NCBI RefSeq assembly: GCF_964355755.1
Contig: NC_092676.1
Location: 21,992,288 to 22,056,287 of the forward strand
Direction of reading: 5' to 3'
Origin: Antedon mediterranea
Taxonomy: Eukaryota > Echinodermata > Crinoidea > Comatulida > Antedonidae
Length of the DNA: 64,000 bases
In this document: one piece after another, positions 1 through 12,955 of the stretch
Numbering within the stretch: position 1 is the stretch's first letter
How the letters are laid out: each line of letters begins with the position of its first letter
The notes under the pieces: generated by a model
Databases searched by the model: none
Told to the model about the DNA's origin: nothing
Seen by the model: the letters and a program-made list of their open reading frames with translations, nothing else
Program-made: the position numbers and the translations under genes

Positions 1-862
1 GCATGCATCTAATGAATAGAAGAAAGCATTGAATACAATCGCAATTGAGAAACGTCTTCATTGCGTAAAGAATTTCATTGATAAATTAAGATACGAATTT
101 GACGAGTCAGTTATCCATGTTAACTAGTCGGTTATCCATGTTAACAACTGTCGGTTTAAAAAAAAAACTAGATAGGTATACTAGGCATACGTAAAGTAAA
201 TAGGCTATGTGAAGTTGATGGATCTGTTGATATTTTTTTTGATTCGCTTGCTTGTTTCCGTCACAAGGTTTTGTCTAATTTCAGTAATATCTAAATGTTA
301 TCTTGTTATCTGTTGATTGGTGCTTGTAGGCGCGCCTATATGTTATATTTTATGACTTTCAACCCTGGTAATGGTGACGTTTGGTGGTCACTGTAGGGTG
401 ATGATGAGATAAAATAAAAATAAAATACGTAAGACCTAAAATGAACATGAAAAAATTAATCACGATCAAGACTAATTAAATACTGCATTAGGACCATTTT
501 ATAATAGGACGATAACAATCGAGGATAAAATAATAAGTGTCATTTTTTTCTTAATAAATCAAAACAGAAAGAAAGGTCATTCTAGAACAGTGGGATTGTT
601 CATTATAATGGTTCAATGCAATGACGTCATGATCAATAAGAACAATACAATCGTATCGTCACGATATTGCTCTTGCTAATCATTACGTCATTCATTTGAT
701 TGGACTATGGCAGCATAAGATTATCTAATAGTAATTACAGCATTTTTAGATTTCTTTTGTTTTATGTATCTATTATAGTCTATATCTTTTCCACAAAATA
801 AATTCATTCATTCCTTATTTCAGATATTTATAGAAAAAAACATATAATTTACATAAACTGTA
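1..862. other. Intergenic, AT-rich, no gene recognised
   Basis: A short direct duplication (cagttatccatgttaac, then cggttatccatgttaac) occurs near 107-145. Otherwise nothing recognisable is seen: no long ORF, no RNA gene. Confidence 0.6.
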
Positions 863-1081
863 GTGGAGCTGTAGCTTGGTGGTTAACGTGCTTGCCTGCC
901 AATCCCAAGGTCCCGGGTTCAATCCTGACCTAGTGCAGGGTTGTAACTCATGACTCTTTCAACTCCACTCCCTAAGCCTCAAATGAGACTTAGTTTATAA
1001 GCACGATAAATTATTAAATAGTTTATCCATCCTGTAATTGGCGAGTTACTCGCTGTTGGATGAGTATGAATAAAAAAAAAA
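863..1081 (+). mobile_element. tRNA-derived SINE, apparently full length
   Basis: A tRNA-like head carries an A box (TAGCTTGGTGG, about 872-882) and a B box (GGTTCAATCC), followed by an unrelated body and an A-rich tail (ATAAAAAAAAAA) ending near 1081. Parts recur at 23,110-23,215 (minus) and 24,701-24,735 (plus). The head does not fold as a canonical tRNA on inspection, so it is not called as a tRNA gene. Confidence 0.7.
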
Positions 1082-1365
1082 CTTAAATAACTATATTCTG
1101 AAGCTTGAGTGAAACGATTTTTTAAAGTTGAATTAGTCGGTCTCTCGCAGTACTTATGAATAAACTTCAGAAAGCATTCGAAAACTACATACATATTTCA
1201 CTAGCTGTCACCTCAGTATGACGAATTGAAGTTGTCTACATGGTCCGTGTGACTACACTATTCCGTCGTCCACCCATATTCACTGTTGACGTTGTTTACA
1301 GAATTGATTTTCGTTATTTAATATTTTCTTTTCATTGAATGTAGATAATTACGTGCTTAAATTGT

Positions 1366-1520
1366 CTCGTCAGACAATGGGTTTTGGTTAAAATTAACCG
1401 TTGTTTTGTCTTTTTATAAGTGAAATCGGTTTTTTTTCTACAAAACGGCAAAATAGCATATTAAAAGTCTTCTTCTGTTTTGAGGGAGGTGGGAGAGGGC
1501 AATACATCTTTAACAATTGG
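1366..1520 (-). mobile_element. Fragment of inverted-repeat MITE family M4
   Basis: Shares the words cagacaatgggttttggtt, tttttataagtgaaa, aatagcatattaaaa and gggcaatacatctttaa with the near-complete M4 copy at 36,289-36,641. Diverged and internally deleted. Confidence 0.5.
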
Positions 1521-2359
1521 TAACATTCGAGTACTTGGTTAAAGTCGTCCCCATGCTTAACTAGCACTTATAGACTTAATTAGAAATAGAGAGACCATTA
1601 GAAAAGATAATTAAAAATAGACTAATTAGAATAGAGAAAAATAATAAGATGTATTTTCTATTACCTTGTGTAGCAAACTACAGTCTGTATCTAAATTTAA
1701 AAAAAAAACGTATTATACCTGTCGTGTATATAACGGTCCATACGATCTGCATATGCAGATTTCTTGAACGACCACTCCGACATAAAGGTTACAATACTAT
1801 CAAGAATTACAGTATAAAGAAATCCCAATTAGATACAATTCACCAAGATATTAGGGACAGTTTTATGTATCCGACACGACTGTCATGTTTGCCTTTCCTT
1901 CAACAATGACAACTCGTATTCAGCAACCGCTTGTTGTTATATATTTCGCTTTTGGATGCACAATTATAATTTCTATAGAAAAGCATATCGATTTTACCGT
2001 ATATGTGAAAGGGAAGATACTATAAAATATCGATGGCTTCGAAATAGAGTACTAAAGGGTCGGAGTTTACGTTTTGTTGTTATGCAATGAGGTGTAGGAG
2101 GCCTACAAACCAGAATATATATAGAGTAGGTCTATGAGTACGTACGATACGCACTAAATCGGTCTACAAATAGCTACTATACTTATACAACCAAAGAGTC
2201 GCGTATTAAATTAAAATGTGAAAACCCAACGGAACTAAAACTAAAGATACTGTTAAGTTAGCAGACTCTAATTCGATACTCTAAGTTATATCATAGAGAT
2301 ATTAATATCTCTTTGGTTATATCAGGAAGATGTAAAATACATCTCTCAGGGCAGTATAT

Positions 2360-2362
<3 letters not shown>

Positions 2363-2395
<33 letters not shown>
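2363..2395. repeat. (ATA)n microsatellite
   Basis: About ten copies of a perfect trinucleotide repeat. Confidence 0.9.
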
Positions 2396-3799
2396 GTATA
2401 TTAGGAAGGATCGGTGCGTGTGATCACACTGGGCGTAGAATACGAAAACGCCCACAATATTCAATTAGGAACTATTCAAAAGTATTCAATTTCAACCTTC
2501 AAAATTGGAATTATTTAATACTTTTGACAGCTCATTGTTTTTCTTGGTAGTTTTGGTTTTTAAACTTCAAGTATAGAAATTAAGTTTTACTTTATTTATA
2601 CTAATCAAAATGTGATGTAATGTTTACGGTATACTCCAGGTAGTTTCTAGATAAAATGAAGTTTGTAGTAAATAAAGTTGAGAATGTCTTGATGTTTCGG
2701 TTGTTTTACAATAAGTATATAGAATGGAAAGTATTTTCCGTTATATCTTTATTTTGAAAAAATACACAAGCAACAACCACTGATCATACATCATAAACCT
2801 ACATGATAAATAGGTAAACAACAAAATCAGACCATCATACACCAACACATCATTTACAAAACTTCGTTTAACGTGACGTAGTAAGCAAAAGCAACATAAT
2901 GTAATGATAATAGTGATTTGTTCATTATTTTGTCTTTAATGTGTCTATCCTATTCCTTTTCTATTCAACCATTTTTATGTGGCAGGGCCTAGGCCGACTA
3001 TCGGACCATGACAAGCCATGCTAGGGTACTATGACACCGCATTTAATTATACTTAATCCACTTTAACAAAAGCATAGTTCATTGTTGCTGTCTTTGGGAT
3101 TTATCTCATGGTTCACCAATTTCAGATATTCTGAAGTTGGATTTGTCATAAATCCTCCATTGTTATTTTTTTTTTGGCATTTGTCGACCTAGTAGAAATA
3201 AACCAAATGTACCCGCGCGTTCAAAAGTAGATATGGTGCTATTTGTGTACGCGCACGTAAAACTTTGTTTCGCTTGATAAAACTTTGATTCTTGTTTTTT
3301 TTTTAGCTTTATTTTCTTGATTTTACATTGAACGCAAACACGCACACACAAAAAGATACCGGGATCAGATCAGAATCTCCATCATTTTGTAATGGAGCCT
3401 GGATGATTCAAATGATGATATACCATAATACATTCTATCATTTCATTTTTGCTAGCAGACATTCTCTGTAAAAAATTATCACTAAATAATTTAATTCGAA
3501 TGTACTTTGAATGGGTTCGACTGGGTGATCTTAGAAGTACACAGTGTTAACTCGAAAAGGTTGGATGTTTCCTTCGGGTATTCGTTTCCTTCACATCAAT
3601 TTCCATTGATTGGCAGCTTTCATCATCTTAGTGGAAGTAGACTACACTACAATTATTTGTATTTGTCATAAACAAACAATAACAAACAAGAGATCATCTT
3701 GCCGAAAACTAGTAAGAAATTATGATAACTGTTTTTAACTAACGCAAAGTAGCTTTGCGTCAGACATCTAACCAGTAGGCCTAACCCATTTATTACATT

Positions 3800-4080
3800 A
3801 AAAAAAATCCTGTATTACTATACTGGCTGATGGATTTAAAACAGTATTGTAAACGTAAAAGATATATATTAATATTAAACAAATCTAAAAGCAAAATACT
3901 GAAAAATGACAATGCTGTGGATACAGACTGGCTGGATCTCAATGGAGATACAAAAAAAAAGCGAAAGGATAAATCAAAACTATAAAGTAAAACAGCCAGA
4001 AAAGTTAGCAGAGCTTTCGGGCAACATAAATATAATATATTAATATTAAACAATATACATTTTAAAGCAAAACAACCATA
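3800..4080. mobile_element. Dispersed repeat, copy 1 (possible Penelope-like element end)
   Basis: Shares with 25,255-25,380 the ordered words tactgaaaaatgacaatgctgtgg, ggctggat, aaacagccagaaaa and ttagcagagctttc. The word tagcagagctttcgggcaac resembles end-flanking sequence of Penelope-like retroelements, but no coding part remains, so the class is a guess. Confidence 0.5.
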
Positions 4081-6949
4081 TTTGTCTAAAATAGTATGAA
4101 CAGGGGAAGAAACGAACAAATACAGTATAGTCTGCAGTACGTTAGTTTAATTTTTAAAATGACAGCTGCCAATATCAATTTCACAAATACCAATTTATAA
4201 GACAAAAAAAAGCTTGATGGAATGCTAAAGCAGTGTGTAGTATGAAAAAGGTAAAACATCGTACTCACCAAATTAAAAAACTGTATATACTACCAAACGT
4301 TTAGTGTAATACCGCCTAATGGTACTTGTATTCACAAAATGGTTGAATGAGCTACCTCGCCCTAACCCTCAATCAGAAAGAATGTAAGTGTACGAAAGAA
4401 GAAAAGACCCAAAGTACCGTGAACCATTTAGCTACAGATCACACGATCAGGGGTGTTACAACTATGCAATTAAGTTGGCAGTTTTCATTGACAACGATCT
4501 TTTGTGACCTGTTTTGCTTTTTCCATACAATTACGTGGTTATTGCTCAACGATATTTACAAAGTCATTTTTAAGGAATGTTAATTTTACAAACCTTATAG
4601 AAGAAAATCCCAGATGTACAGTCTCATACAATGCATTGTCATAAAAAATACTATAACATAGCCAGGGGCCAATTCCTCTATTTATAAAATGTGAATAAAA
4701 CATACACAAAAAAACCCCACTAGTATCTGTTGTGCTTGTAAGTAGACACCTGCAGAATATGCTAATTAGTCTTAGTTATAATAGACCCTAACGTCTTTCG
4801 TCTCCCTCACGTACCACCACCGACTTGTTATACGTATGTTGTGTGAATAAAGCTATATCGTGTTGAGTACTGTGTTCCTGCTGTATATAGTGTTAAAACA
4901 TTTATAAAATAGCAGGTCGTTATTTTTCAAAGTACATATTTTTATAATAGTTACTTCCCCGTATTACACAGAGTTAAGTTCTGTTGATTTGGTGTCGCTT
5001 GATGCTTTGTTACACCTTCATAGGTTCACTGATCATTCAAAAAAGATTTTCTTGTATTTATTCAATCAACTTTCAAACAATTAATTCAGGCGTTTGGAAT
5101 TCCGCCAATTCTATTTCATTGTAAATTGCAGAGAGTAGGAGTTTCAACATTAACTACGAGGCGCCGCGACACACTACTTCACAAGGTAACAGGTATAGTG
5201 TATCGAACGGCGCCCCGTGTCAAATAGTTTTTATCTCAGTGAACTTTATGTCTTCACAAAATGAATGTAAGAAAGAAAGTTGTGGGTATAGGCATGGCCT
5301 TTTTAATATGAAACAATGAAATTAAATTCTCTGCATAAATACATTATTAAGCGAAAACGCCACGAACCTTCAAAATCAGGGATGTCAATTCACCCTTCCT
5401 TAAGAACACCACTATCAAGGGTACATTTTCTCGAATTGAACGAGAGGAATTGTTTTAACACTCGGTCAACATCTATTATGGGACATGTCACGTCCATATT
5501 AAAGAAACATTTTGTTTAGGTTCCGACAAGTCTACTAAATAGGGGTTCTACTGATTGTTTTAATATCAGTTTTTGTTTCGTTTTATTTATGATTCTTCAT
5601 TGACTCTCACGTCCGTACGTTACAGTATTGTCATATAACACATAGGAAACAAATAGCACAGAACGAGAACAAACTATTAATATTCAAATATAACCGGAAT
5701 GTTAGGAATTGTCACTTTCTTTCAGTCAACAAACCATATCAAATAGGTTGAAAGACAACGCTGAGACAAAGTACATTGTGATCAACTGGGTGCGACAAGT
5801 TGTTATTGTTGTAATACTAATAAACACGGATGGATTACAATGCATTGATAGAATAATTAAACCTATGTGTCATAGGCTGATACACCCAGATACAATGCGT
5901 AGCTCGTTCTGTAACTGTCACAATAGAAACACGTCACACCTCTTTAAAGGGTAACTCCGAGTTTAACATTTCCAAAAAATGTTTTTTGACCCCACTTTTT
6001 TTTTCTTCAGCGTAAAGCAGCGAGCGTCATGAATTAAGCATTTTAAGTGGTATTACGGGCCATTTTTTGGTAATAATTAAATACAAGTACACAATCTTAT
6101 CTTGTATAAAAAAGCCCCGGTCGCGATTTTTCTTTTCGTACATAACCCGGTACATAAGTTGGGGACCCCTTATGTGAAAGATACCCGAACTATTTCCTAA
6201 ATATAACTAAACCTAACCCTGTAAATAATCTCTCTCACTATAAAGTAAAACAAGTTGCTCCTGGGATTCGAACACACATCGACATGTAAAGTCCTAATCC
6301 ATTCGACAGAATGCGTTTGGATTAGTGATTTGTTCTTACGTCACATCTTATGAATATGACTAATGCATATTCATGTTTATTTTGTGACGTTTTATGAGGG
6401 GACTTATGTATGAAAAGAAATATCGCGCTCGACCAGTACAGTAGGCTACACCACATTTTTAAGGGAGGCTTGTTTCACGTAGCTGTATAAAGGTTTATAT
6501 TTTACCTGGCTACCCTTTAATTTTCAGCCAATTGTCATTTGGATTTTTCAATTTTATATAAAACAAAATGTAGCATAAATATACAGTGTGTGTGTTAATC
6601 ATGCAATATTTTGTATCTATAGATCCGAAGTACTGAACTTCTATAGATCCGATGTACTGAACGACTACTGCGAATGTACGTCAAATATTTATATTATTTC
6701 TTCACAGGGATGGATTGGATATTGCAACTCGGGCTGTACCAGTTCACACACTGCTGTAATAAAGATTAATTGGTACAAGTACACACATTTAGCTGGTAGA
6801 ACGTACGTTTGCACATCATGTCAGAAACTTGCACAAAAAATTCAACAATATACTATTATATCAAAATGTCCTATCTATACCTACAAGACAGGAAACTCCA
6901 TATATCTCGACGAGTCTTCGTATCGCTTCTATTTCAATACATCTCTTGA

Positions 6950-7700
6950 TGTATCTATATCAATGCATCTAGCTAACTCGATGCGTCTATCTCGATGCGT
7001 CTATCTCGATGCGTGCTATGTGTCGATGCATCGATTTCAATGCATCTCGTGATGTACCTATATATCAATGCATATAGCTAACTCGATGCATCTACCATCT
7101 CGATGCGTCTATCTTCATTCGTGCTATGTGTCGATGCATCTATTTCAATGCATCTCTTGACGTATCTATACCAATGCATCTAGCTAACTGACTCGATGAA
7201 TCTACCATCTCGATGCGTCTATCTTCATTCGTGCTATGTGTCGATGCATCTATTTCCATGCATCTCTTGACGTATCTATACCAATGCATCTAGCTAATTG
7301 ACTCGATGCATCTACCATTTCGATGCGTCTATCTCCATGCGTAGACTATGTGTCAATGCACCCATTACCATGCGTATAGACTACGTGTCGATGCGTCTAT
7401 CTCCATGCGTAGACTATGTGTCAATGCACCCATTACCATGCGTATAGACTACGTGTCGATGCGTCTATCTCGATGCATCTACCACCATCTCGATGCGTCT
7501 ATCTCCATGCGCGATATGTGTCGATACATCTATTACCATGCGTAGACTACGTGTCGATGCGTCTATCTATCTCGATACATGTAATTTGACAAATCTATCT
7601 CAATACTTCTATCTTGCAAACTCGATATATAAAACTGATGCACCTTGCCCTGATGACGCGTCTATGTCGATGCGTCAGTGGCGTCTATGTCGACGCATCA
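6950..7700. repeat. Complex minisatellite built on TCTATCTCGATGCG
   Basis: About 750 bp of short units (gatgcgtctatctc, gatgcatctatttc, ccatgcgtagactac) arranged in higher-order blocks of roughly 110 bp (atgcatctatttcaatgcatctc ... ctcgatgcgtctatctt ... tgctatgtgtc). The array leaves several fortuitous open frames. The last part (7,640-7,700) has a different phase, with gtctatgtcgatgcgtcagtg-like units. Confidence 0.85.
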
Positions 7701-8690
7701 GTAGACACGCGGCTTATCGATTACAGTCCATTTTTGTCATCATAAGATCTTTTAAAATATAAGTATTATTACCGACTTCATATTTTAATCTGCATATTTC
7801 AAGGCAAAGATGTTGTTATGTACAGTAGGCACTGTTTTTGCTGACAGTTCTGTATCTGCATAACAACACACCTACGTATGTCTAGTGTAAAATAAATATA
7901 TGTATGATTAAATTGTATTGACGAATCAAAACTAAAATTATGTTCAATTTGTTTGAACAAAAATTTTTATTTCACTTGAACTTTAACCTGAATTTCACAT
8001 CTTAATAATTGATCTGTATATTAAACCTGCCAGCAAATATGAATAAACTTGTAGTGACAGTGTTAGTTGTAATTGCATTTACATATAACGTTTTACACAG
8101 CAGTACAAGTCTAGGCTACGCCGGGAATCTATGGCACATTTAAAACCATATAATTAAGCGGGTACCTTTGGAATATAATATTCATAGATTATTTCTATAT
8201 TTTGTACTGTATTATAAGAGTAATGCCGTATTGTAAATCAAATTAGCCGAGTATTTCTTATTTCATTTTTTTTTCTGTCTCTCTGTGAATAAACTATTTT
8301 ACCATGTTTTTACACATTAATGATAAACTAAATTGTTGTATAAACTTGTAGTCAATGCTATAATAATAAAAAAGAAAAGCTATAAAAGTATATATGTCAT
8401 AAATACGTTTATTGAAAACATGTCAATTTGAACACTGTTCTTATCAGCTTATTTCTACCAAGTTAAAAAGTAGTGGGTAAAAGTTACGAAGAAAATTAAA
8501 ATCACACAATATCGATATGTGAAAAAAATCTCCGCCTATTTAAAGACCTCTTTAATTAAAATCTATAGTACCGCCAAATTAGGACGTCTAATAATTAAAA
8601 TCTAAAGTTACAGTACCTCGAAGTTTAATAAACTTATTTGTATTCTAAACACCAAGGTAATACAATTACATAACCGTTCCTACTAAACAC
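7701..8690. other. Intergenic, no gene recognised
   Basis: AT-rich DNA between two tandem arrays. No ORF, RNA gene or repeat was recognised. Confidence 0.5.
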
Positions 8691-8855
8691 CACACGTCCC
8701 ACAACGCTGCAATACGTCCCACAACGCTGCAACACGTCACACAACGCTGCAACACGTCACATAACGCTGCAACACGTCACACAACGATGCAACACGTCAC
8801 ATAACGCTGCAACACGCCACACAACGCTACCACATGTCACACTACGCTATGCATA
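8691..8855. repeat. 20-bp tandem repeat, about eight copies
   Basis: Unit CACGTCACACAACGCTGCAA with variants (cccac, cataa, gatgc, gccac). Copies become more diverged at the right edge (cgctaccacatgtcac). Confidence 0.9.
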
Positions 8856-9599
8856 CGACACAGTACCATATACCCCTGGTTAGGGTACTAATGTGCGTTA
8901 GTACTCTAGAAGTAAACAAGGGTTAGGTTCAGTTATATTTAAGAGTAAGATTGATTATTTAGGGGTTGAGTAACGTGCATTTTTAGCGTATAGGATTAGG
9001 TGCGTATGGTACTACTGTATTATCATTGAGGAATAGTTCCTTAATGCTAGTATGTATAGCCTTGTTTGACGTGTGGTGTTCAGTAGGGTCCGGTAAACAC
9101 ATGGATGGGACCTACTGGTAAACACATAGTACAAGTATTTGATGAACGCATGCACTTCACATTAAATAAATAACCCTACCAATAATATTTACAAACCAGC
9201 CAATTGTTTAATGAATGGAATTGATTTCTAAATTCGTAAACTAACCTACCATACACATTATTTTAAACAAATTATAACCAAATACATTTCACAGAAGTGT
9301 ATAACTACAATATTTACACAAATTTAATTAAGTATCTTTTTTTACGTAGAAGTATGAATTTAAAGCATGGTTTCGAACAGGTTATCTGTAAAACATACTC
9401 TACTGTAGAATTTCTACATATGTATTAATCCTATGAAGAAATAAGAAAATCCACAATATAAATATTTAAAAAAAAAAAAAAAAACTTCTGAAAAATAACC
9501 ATAATTTTCATTCATTATCTTACATAAAGTTTACTATCCTGACGATGCACCTCTTAATGTAGTCCTTATTTTTAGGAAAGCTCCATGATATAATGTCAC

Positions 9600-10291
9600 A
9601 TGTTTATCATATGTTATAACTGTATCACAAAGTTACACTGTATACAGGAATTTGCCTCTGATACTTATTACATTTATCTAGATGCACTAGCTAGACGATT
9701 ATCCTGTAAAGGTATCGAAACATTAAATTATTGTGTTCCTAAGTTATTACATGTAGTTATTTTGTTTTATTTATGTGATGAGTTTGATATAAAGCGGCAA
9801 TACAAATCTTTGTGTATCCGAGCCAACTCCTTGGTTAGAAAATTTAGTATGTGTTCTATCAATGTGAAATGTGTTTTATTTAGAACATATTGTTTAAATA
9901 TGTATTGTGCAACATTATGGTGTAACTATAATCAAGGTACCTTGCGATCTCTCCAGGTATGCTACAATAATGGTTTAAGAATGTTATTGCAAAGGCCTCG
10001 ACATTGCAGTGCCAGCCTCATGTTTACGGAATGTAGAATTCCCTCTTTTTATGAATTGTTAAGAATATCAATATATGGCCTGATGTGTAGACTTAATGCA
10101 AGCAAAAATATTTTAATCTCAACGATTATAAGCAACGTCTTAGTTAAGTCGAAGATGCTCTCCAGATGGAATGCCATCCTGAGATGAGTAGTAGTAATTT
10201 TGTTTATTCTATTTATTTCAATTATATGTAATTTACTTTCTATGGACCAGAGTTTCCGAAATAAAAGATTGAATGAATGAATGAATGAATT
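9600..10291 (+). mobile_element. 5'-truncated non-LTR retrotransposon (L2/CR1-like ORF2 C-terminus and tail)
   Basis: An open frame at 9600-10187 reads as the post-reverse-transcriptase part of a LINE ORF2: DIKRQYKSLCIRANSLVRKF, then VLFRTYCLNMYCATLWCNY, then YNNGLRMLLQRPRHCSASLMF. The blocks FKTYC-x-MYCxxLW and LMRxPRxxSA are recurrent in such tails in aquatic invertebrates. About 75 nt of 3' UTR then lead to a (GAAT/TGAA)n run at 10,266-10,291, typical of L2-type 3' ends. No reverse-transcriptase catalytic domain remains, so this is a dead 5'-truncated copy. Clade assignment is tentative. Confidence 0.75.
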
Positions 10292-12955
10292 TTATCCTAT
10301 GTCTTATATTATAGTATAGTAATACAGTATATACTTATATGTTAGGGTTAACTTATAGGGAAAACAGCATATCATCTATTATAATATGATCTTTATCCTT
10401 ATCCATTCATATAATACCCTATTAAACTGACAGTTTGTAGGGTCCCAAAGGTGTCCCTTGATAGGATTAAAAAAACAGTGGAACATTCTTAATATTTAGG
10501 AAAACCAATATTAATAAAAAACACAATATAATTTATAATTTGAACCTGAATTTGAGTAATAATATTTACTGTAGAAGCATGGAGTACCACTGTGGACAAG
10601 GTGTTCCCCGTCACTGTATGTATTGTGTCTTATTCAAATTTGTAAAGAGCACTACTAGTACAACTACTAAAATGGTTACTATTCCTGAATATGTTAACAT
10701 ACAGTACAGTATTATGTTTTAATTAATATTATCAACACACAAATAAGCTAAATCTATGCTAATAATAACCTTAAACGTACAGGTACCAACATGCATTAAA
10801 CCAGTCATTATCAATATATTCTGCTTGCATATTAATGCTAAACAGTGAATAATAAGAATAATTGAACATCATGGAGATCAAATTTCCATATATTAAATTA
10901 AAATATGTAAAATGCTGGTGGTAGAATTGTTTTAAAACACACAAATTAAATAATTATACTATAGCACAACAAAAATTGCAATATCTACAAAAATAAGTAA
11001 ATTATTAAAAATTAAACTACGTTTGACAGTTAAATGAGAATTTTTAAATGAAAAAATGTACAAACATTTGAACAAAAATAAACGGTTATTTACATAAATT
11101 TGGCTAAAAAAAATAATTTTCAGTAATTTTTAAAAAACATGTCAGCTGGTTATACCAAAAATGAGCATTTTTATTTATCGCACATTTTAAATGTTTTTAT
11201 TATTAATTATTTAATTCAATATCAGTTACTGTAAAACTACTATTACATAGGGGCAATGTATCCCCTTAATAGGTATGTCATCCACTTAATAGTGGTTGAT
11301 CGTAAAGATATATTTTCCACCTGAAAAAATCACCTAAAACTTTTTCACTTTGACCAAAAATTTGATTTTTACATCTTTATTATTGTTTTTTTTTTAAATG
11401 TTTTGGGGAACATCTTTACAACATACAGCTCATATTTCTGCTCATTTTGTTTAAAAGGAAAGTGTCCCTTGAATAATGTTCTATTCTACTATATTTGCAT
11501 TATGGAATGATCTATACACAACAAATATGAAGCAAATATTTACATTCACATTTAACAAACATATAATTAGCATAATGACCACAAATTACAGTTGTTTTTT
11601 TTTTCATTCATTTCAAGTTACAACAGCAGTGTTTTTGCATAAATCATGGTTGAACGTGGGAAAATCGCTAACAATTTAGGTTGGTAAATTTGGGTCATAT
11701 GCTGTCAATATTCCAAAAATTACTTCTCCATAAATAACCCTGATAACATGGTTTTCCCTAATAAAAAAGTAGCAATTGAAGTGATTATAATTTAGTGCAA
11801 CTCTTTGTACGGGTTTTACTGCAAATGCTAGTTTTGTCAGATATGAACAGTACACTATGAATGGCTCCTGAAAAACAATTAAGGAAACCCATAACATGTG
11901 TAACAACCTTACCAGCAATTTTAACAATTATTTACATCGATTAATTCACATTCAATTCTTTTGTAATTTATTTCTTAATTATACTTTTAAACAGTGATAA
12001 TAAATGTAATACCAAATAATAAACATTTGACAACATTAATGTATAATAAACTACAAAAAAACATTTACATTTATGATATCGGTATTCTTCCAGAAAAAAA
12101 CCAATAGTAATCTTCGGCCATTCAGGACTAAAAACTCTATTATGGCAGTTGACATAGGTGTAACTGATCTTTAACTGGAGTGGTCTTGCTGTAAAGTAAC
12201 TGTAGAAAGTCACGGTATTGTTAACTAATGAATTTAATAAGAAATACACAATTTGTTACAAGCACCTAGTCTCTATCCTAATATTTTTTAATGTATTTTA
12301 GTTACACAATAAATCTACTACAGAGACCTCAACTTGAAAAGTGAAATATCGGGAGAATTTCTGAAAGCATGGACAAACAAGAGAGAGCACTTTGAAAATT
12401 GAATACATTAAATTATAAATGGCGCTAAAACAGTATCAGACATTAGCATCTACAGTAAATAATGGATATCCTAGGCATGGTAAAGGTGGAAATGTGTTTG
12501 CGAAACCGGGACCTATTATGGTATATAGAACTTTCAGATAAGACTAGAACTATCTTTAGATATTTTGAATCATTACTTGTGACTATATGCAGTGTTTGAA
12601 AAAGCAGCAGGTACCACAAAAAAAAATTTATCATTACTAAAAATGACAGTGCAGTTCAATATACAATTATGATAGGTCCCTCGTATTAAAACTACATTTA
12701 TACATTCCAAGTGTAGTTTACCAAAAACAATCTTATAGACCAGTAACAGACTGCTATCTGACTTTACTTCACAGTATTTACCCCCACCCCTCTTACACCC
12801 CACCCAGCTTCTTCGTCCCCATAAAAAATGTTTAAAACCAACAATTTCCACTGTACAGATCCAACGTAACATTGTAAAAAAGGTGTTTAATTATCCCAAG
12901 TGATTTTGTACAATCGTTACTTGCGATTAGATCGCTGTAATAACCAACCTGACTT
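10292..12955. other. Intergenic plus DCAF7 3' flank
   Basis: AT-rich. It contains fragments of repeat families M3 (10,434-10,462; 11,229-11,300) and M4 (11,290-11,370). The right part up to 12,955 should include the DCAF7 3' UTR on the minus strand; several TTTATT (AATAAA on minus) hexamers exist and none can be preferred. No other gene recognised. Confidence 0.5.
11225..11370. mobile_element. Adjacent fragments of repeat families M3 and M4
   Basis: gtatccccttaatagg and cacttaatagtgg recall the M3 words (gtccccttaatag). Immediately to the right, cacctgaaaaaatcacc and actttgaccaaaaatttgat recall M4 (gtcaaagtgg and related). Both are short and diverged. Confidence 0.4.

Larger units (their letters stand above)
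1521..6949. other. Intergenic, no gene recognised
   Basis: Holds an (ATA)n microsatellite near 2,363, a repeat shared with the PSMC3 intron at 3,800-4,080 and short ORFs (under 110 aa) without recognisable homology. Around 5,160-5,215 is a small GC-richer island (gaggcgccgcgacac, cggcgccccgtg) of unknown significance. At 6,245-6,290, ggattcgaacacac is the reverse of a tRNA B box and may be a SINE remnant. Confidence 0.55.

Noticed and set aside
863-970. Functional tRNA gene
   Set aside because: A and B boxes are present but cloverleaf pairing is poor and the segment continues into a SINE body with an A-rich tail.
3793-4271. Hydrophobic minus-strand ORFs as membrane proteins
   Set aside because: Composition follows AT-rich dispersed repeat DNA that is shared with a PSMC3 intron; no conserved motif.
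6588-7762. ORFs rich in DASISMR / VSMHL repeats
   Set aside because: They lie in the 6,950-7,700 minisatellite and shift frame with unit-length changes; the non-repeat portions have no recognisable homology.
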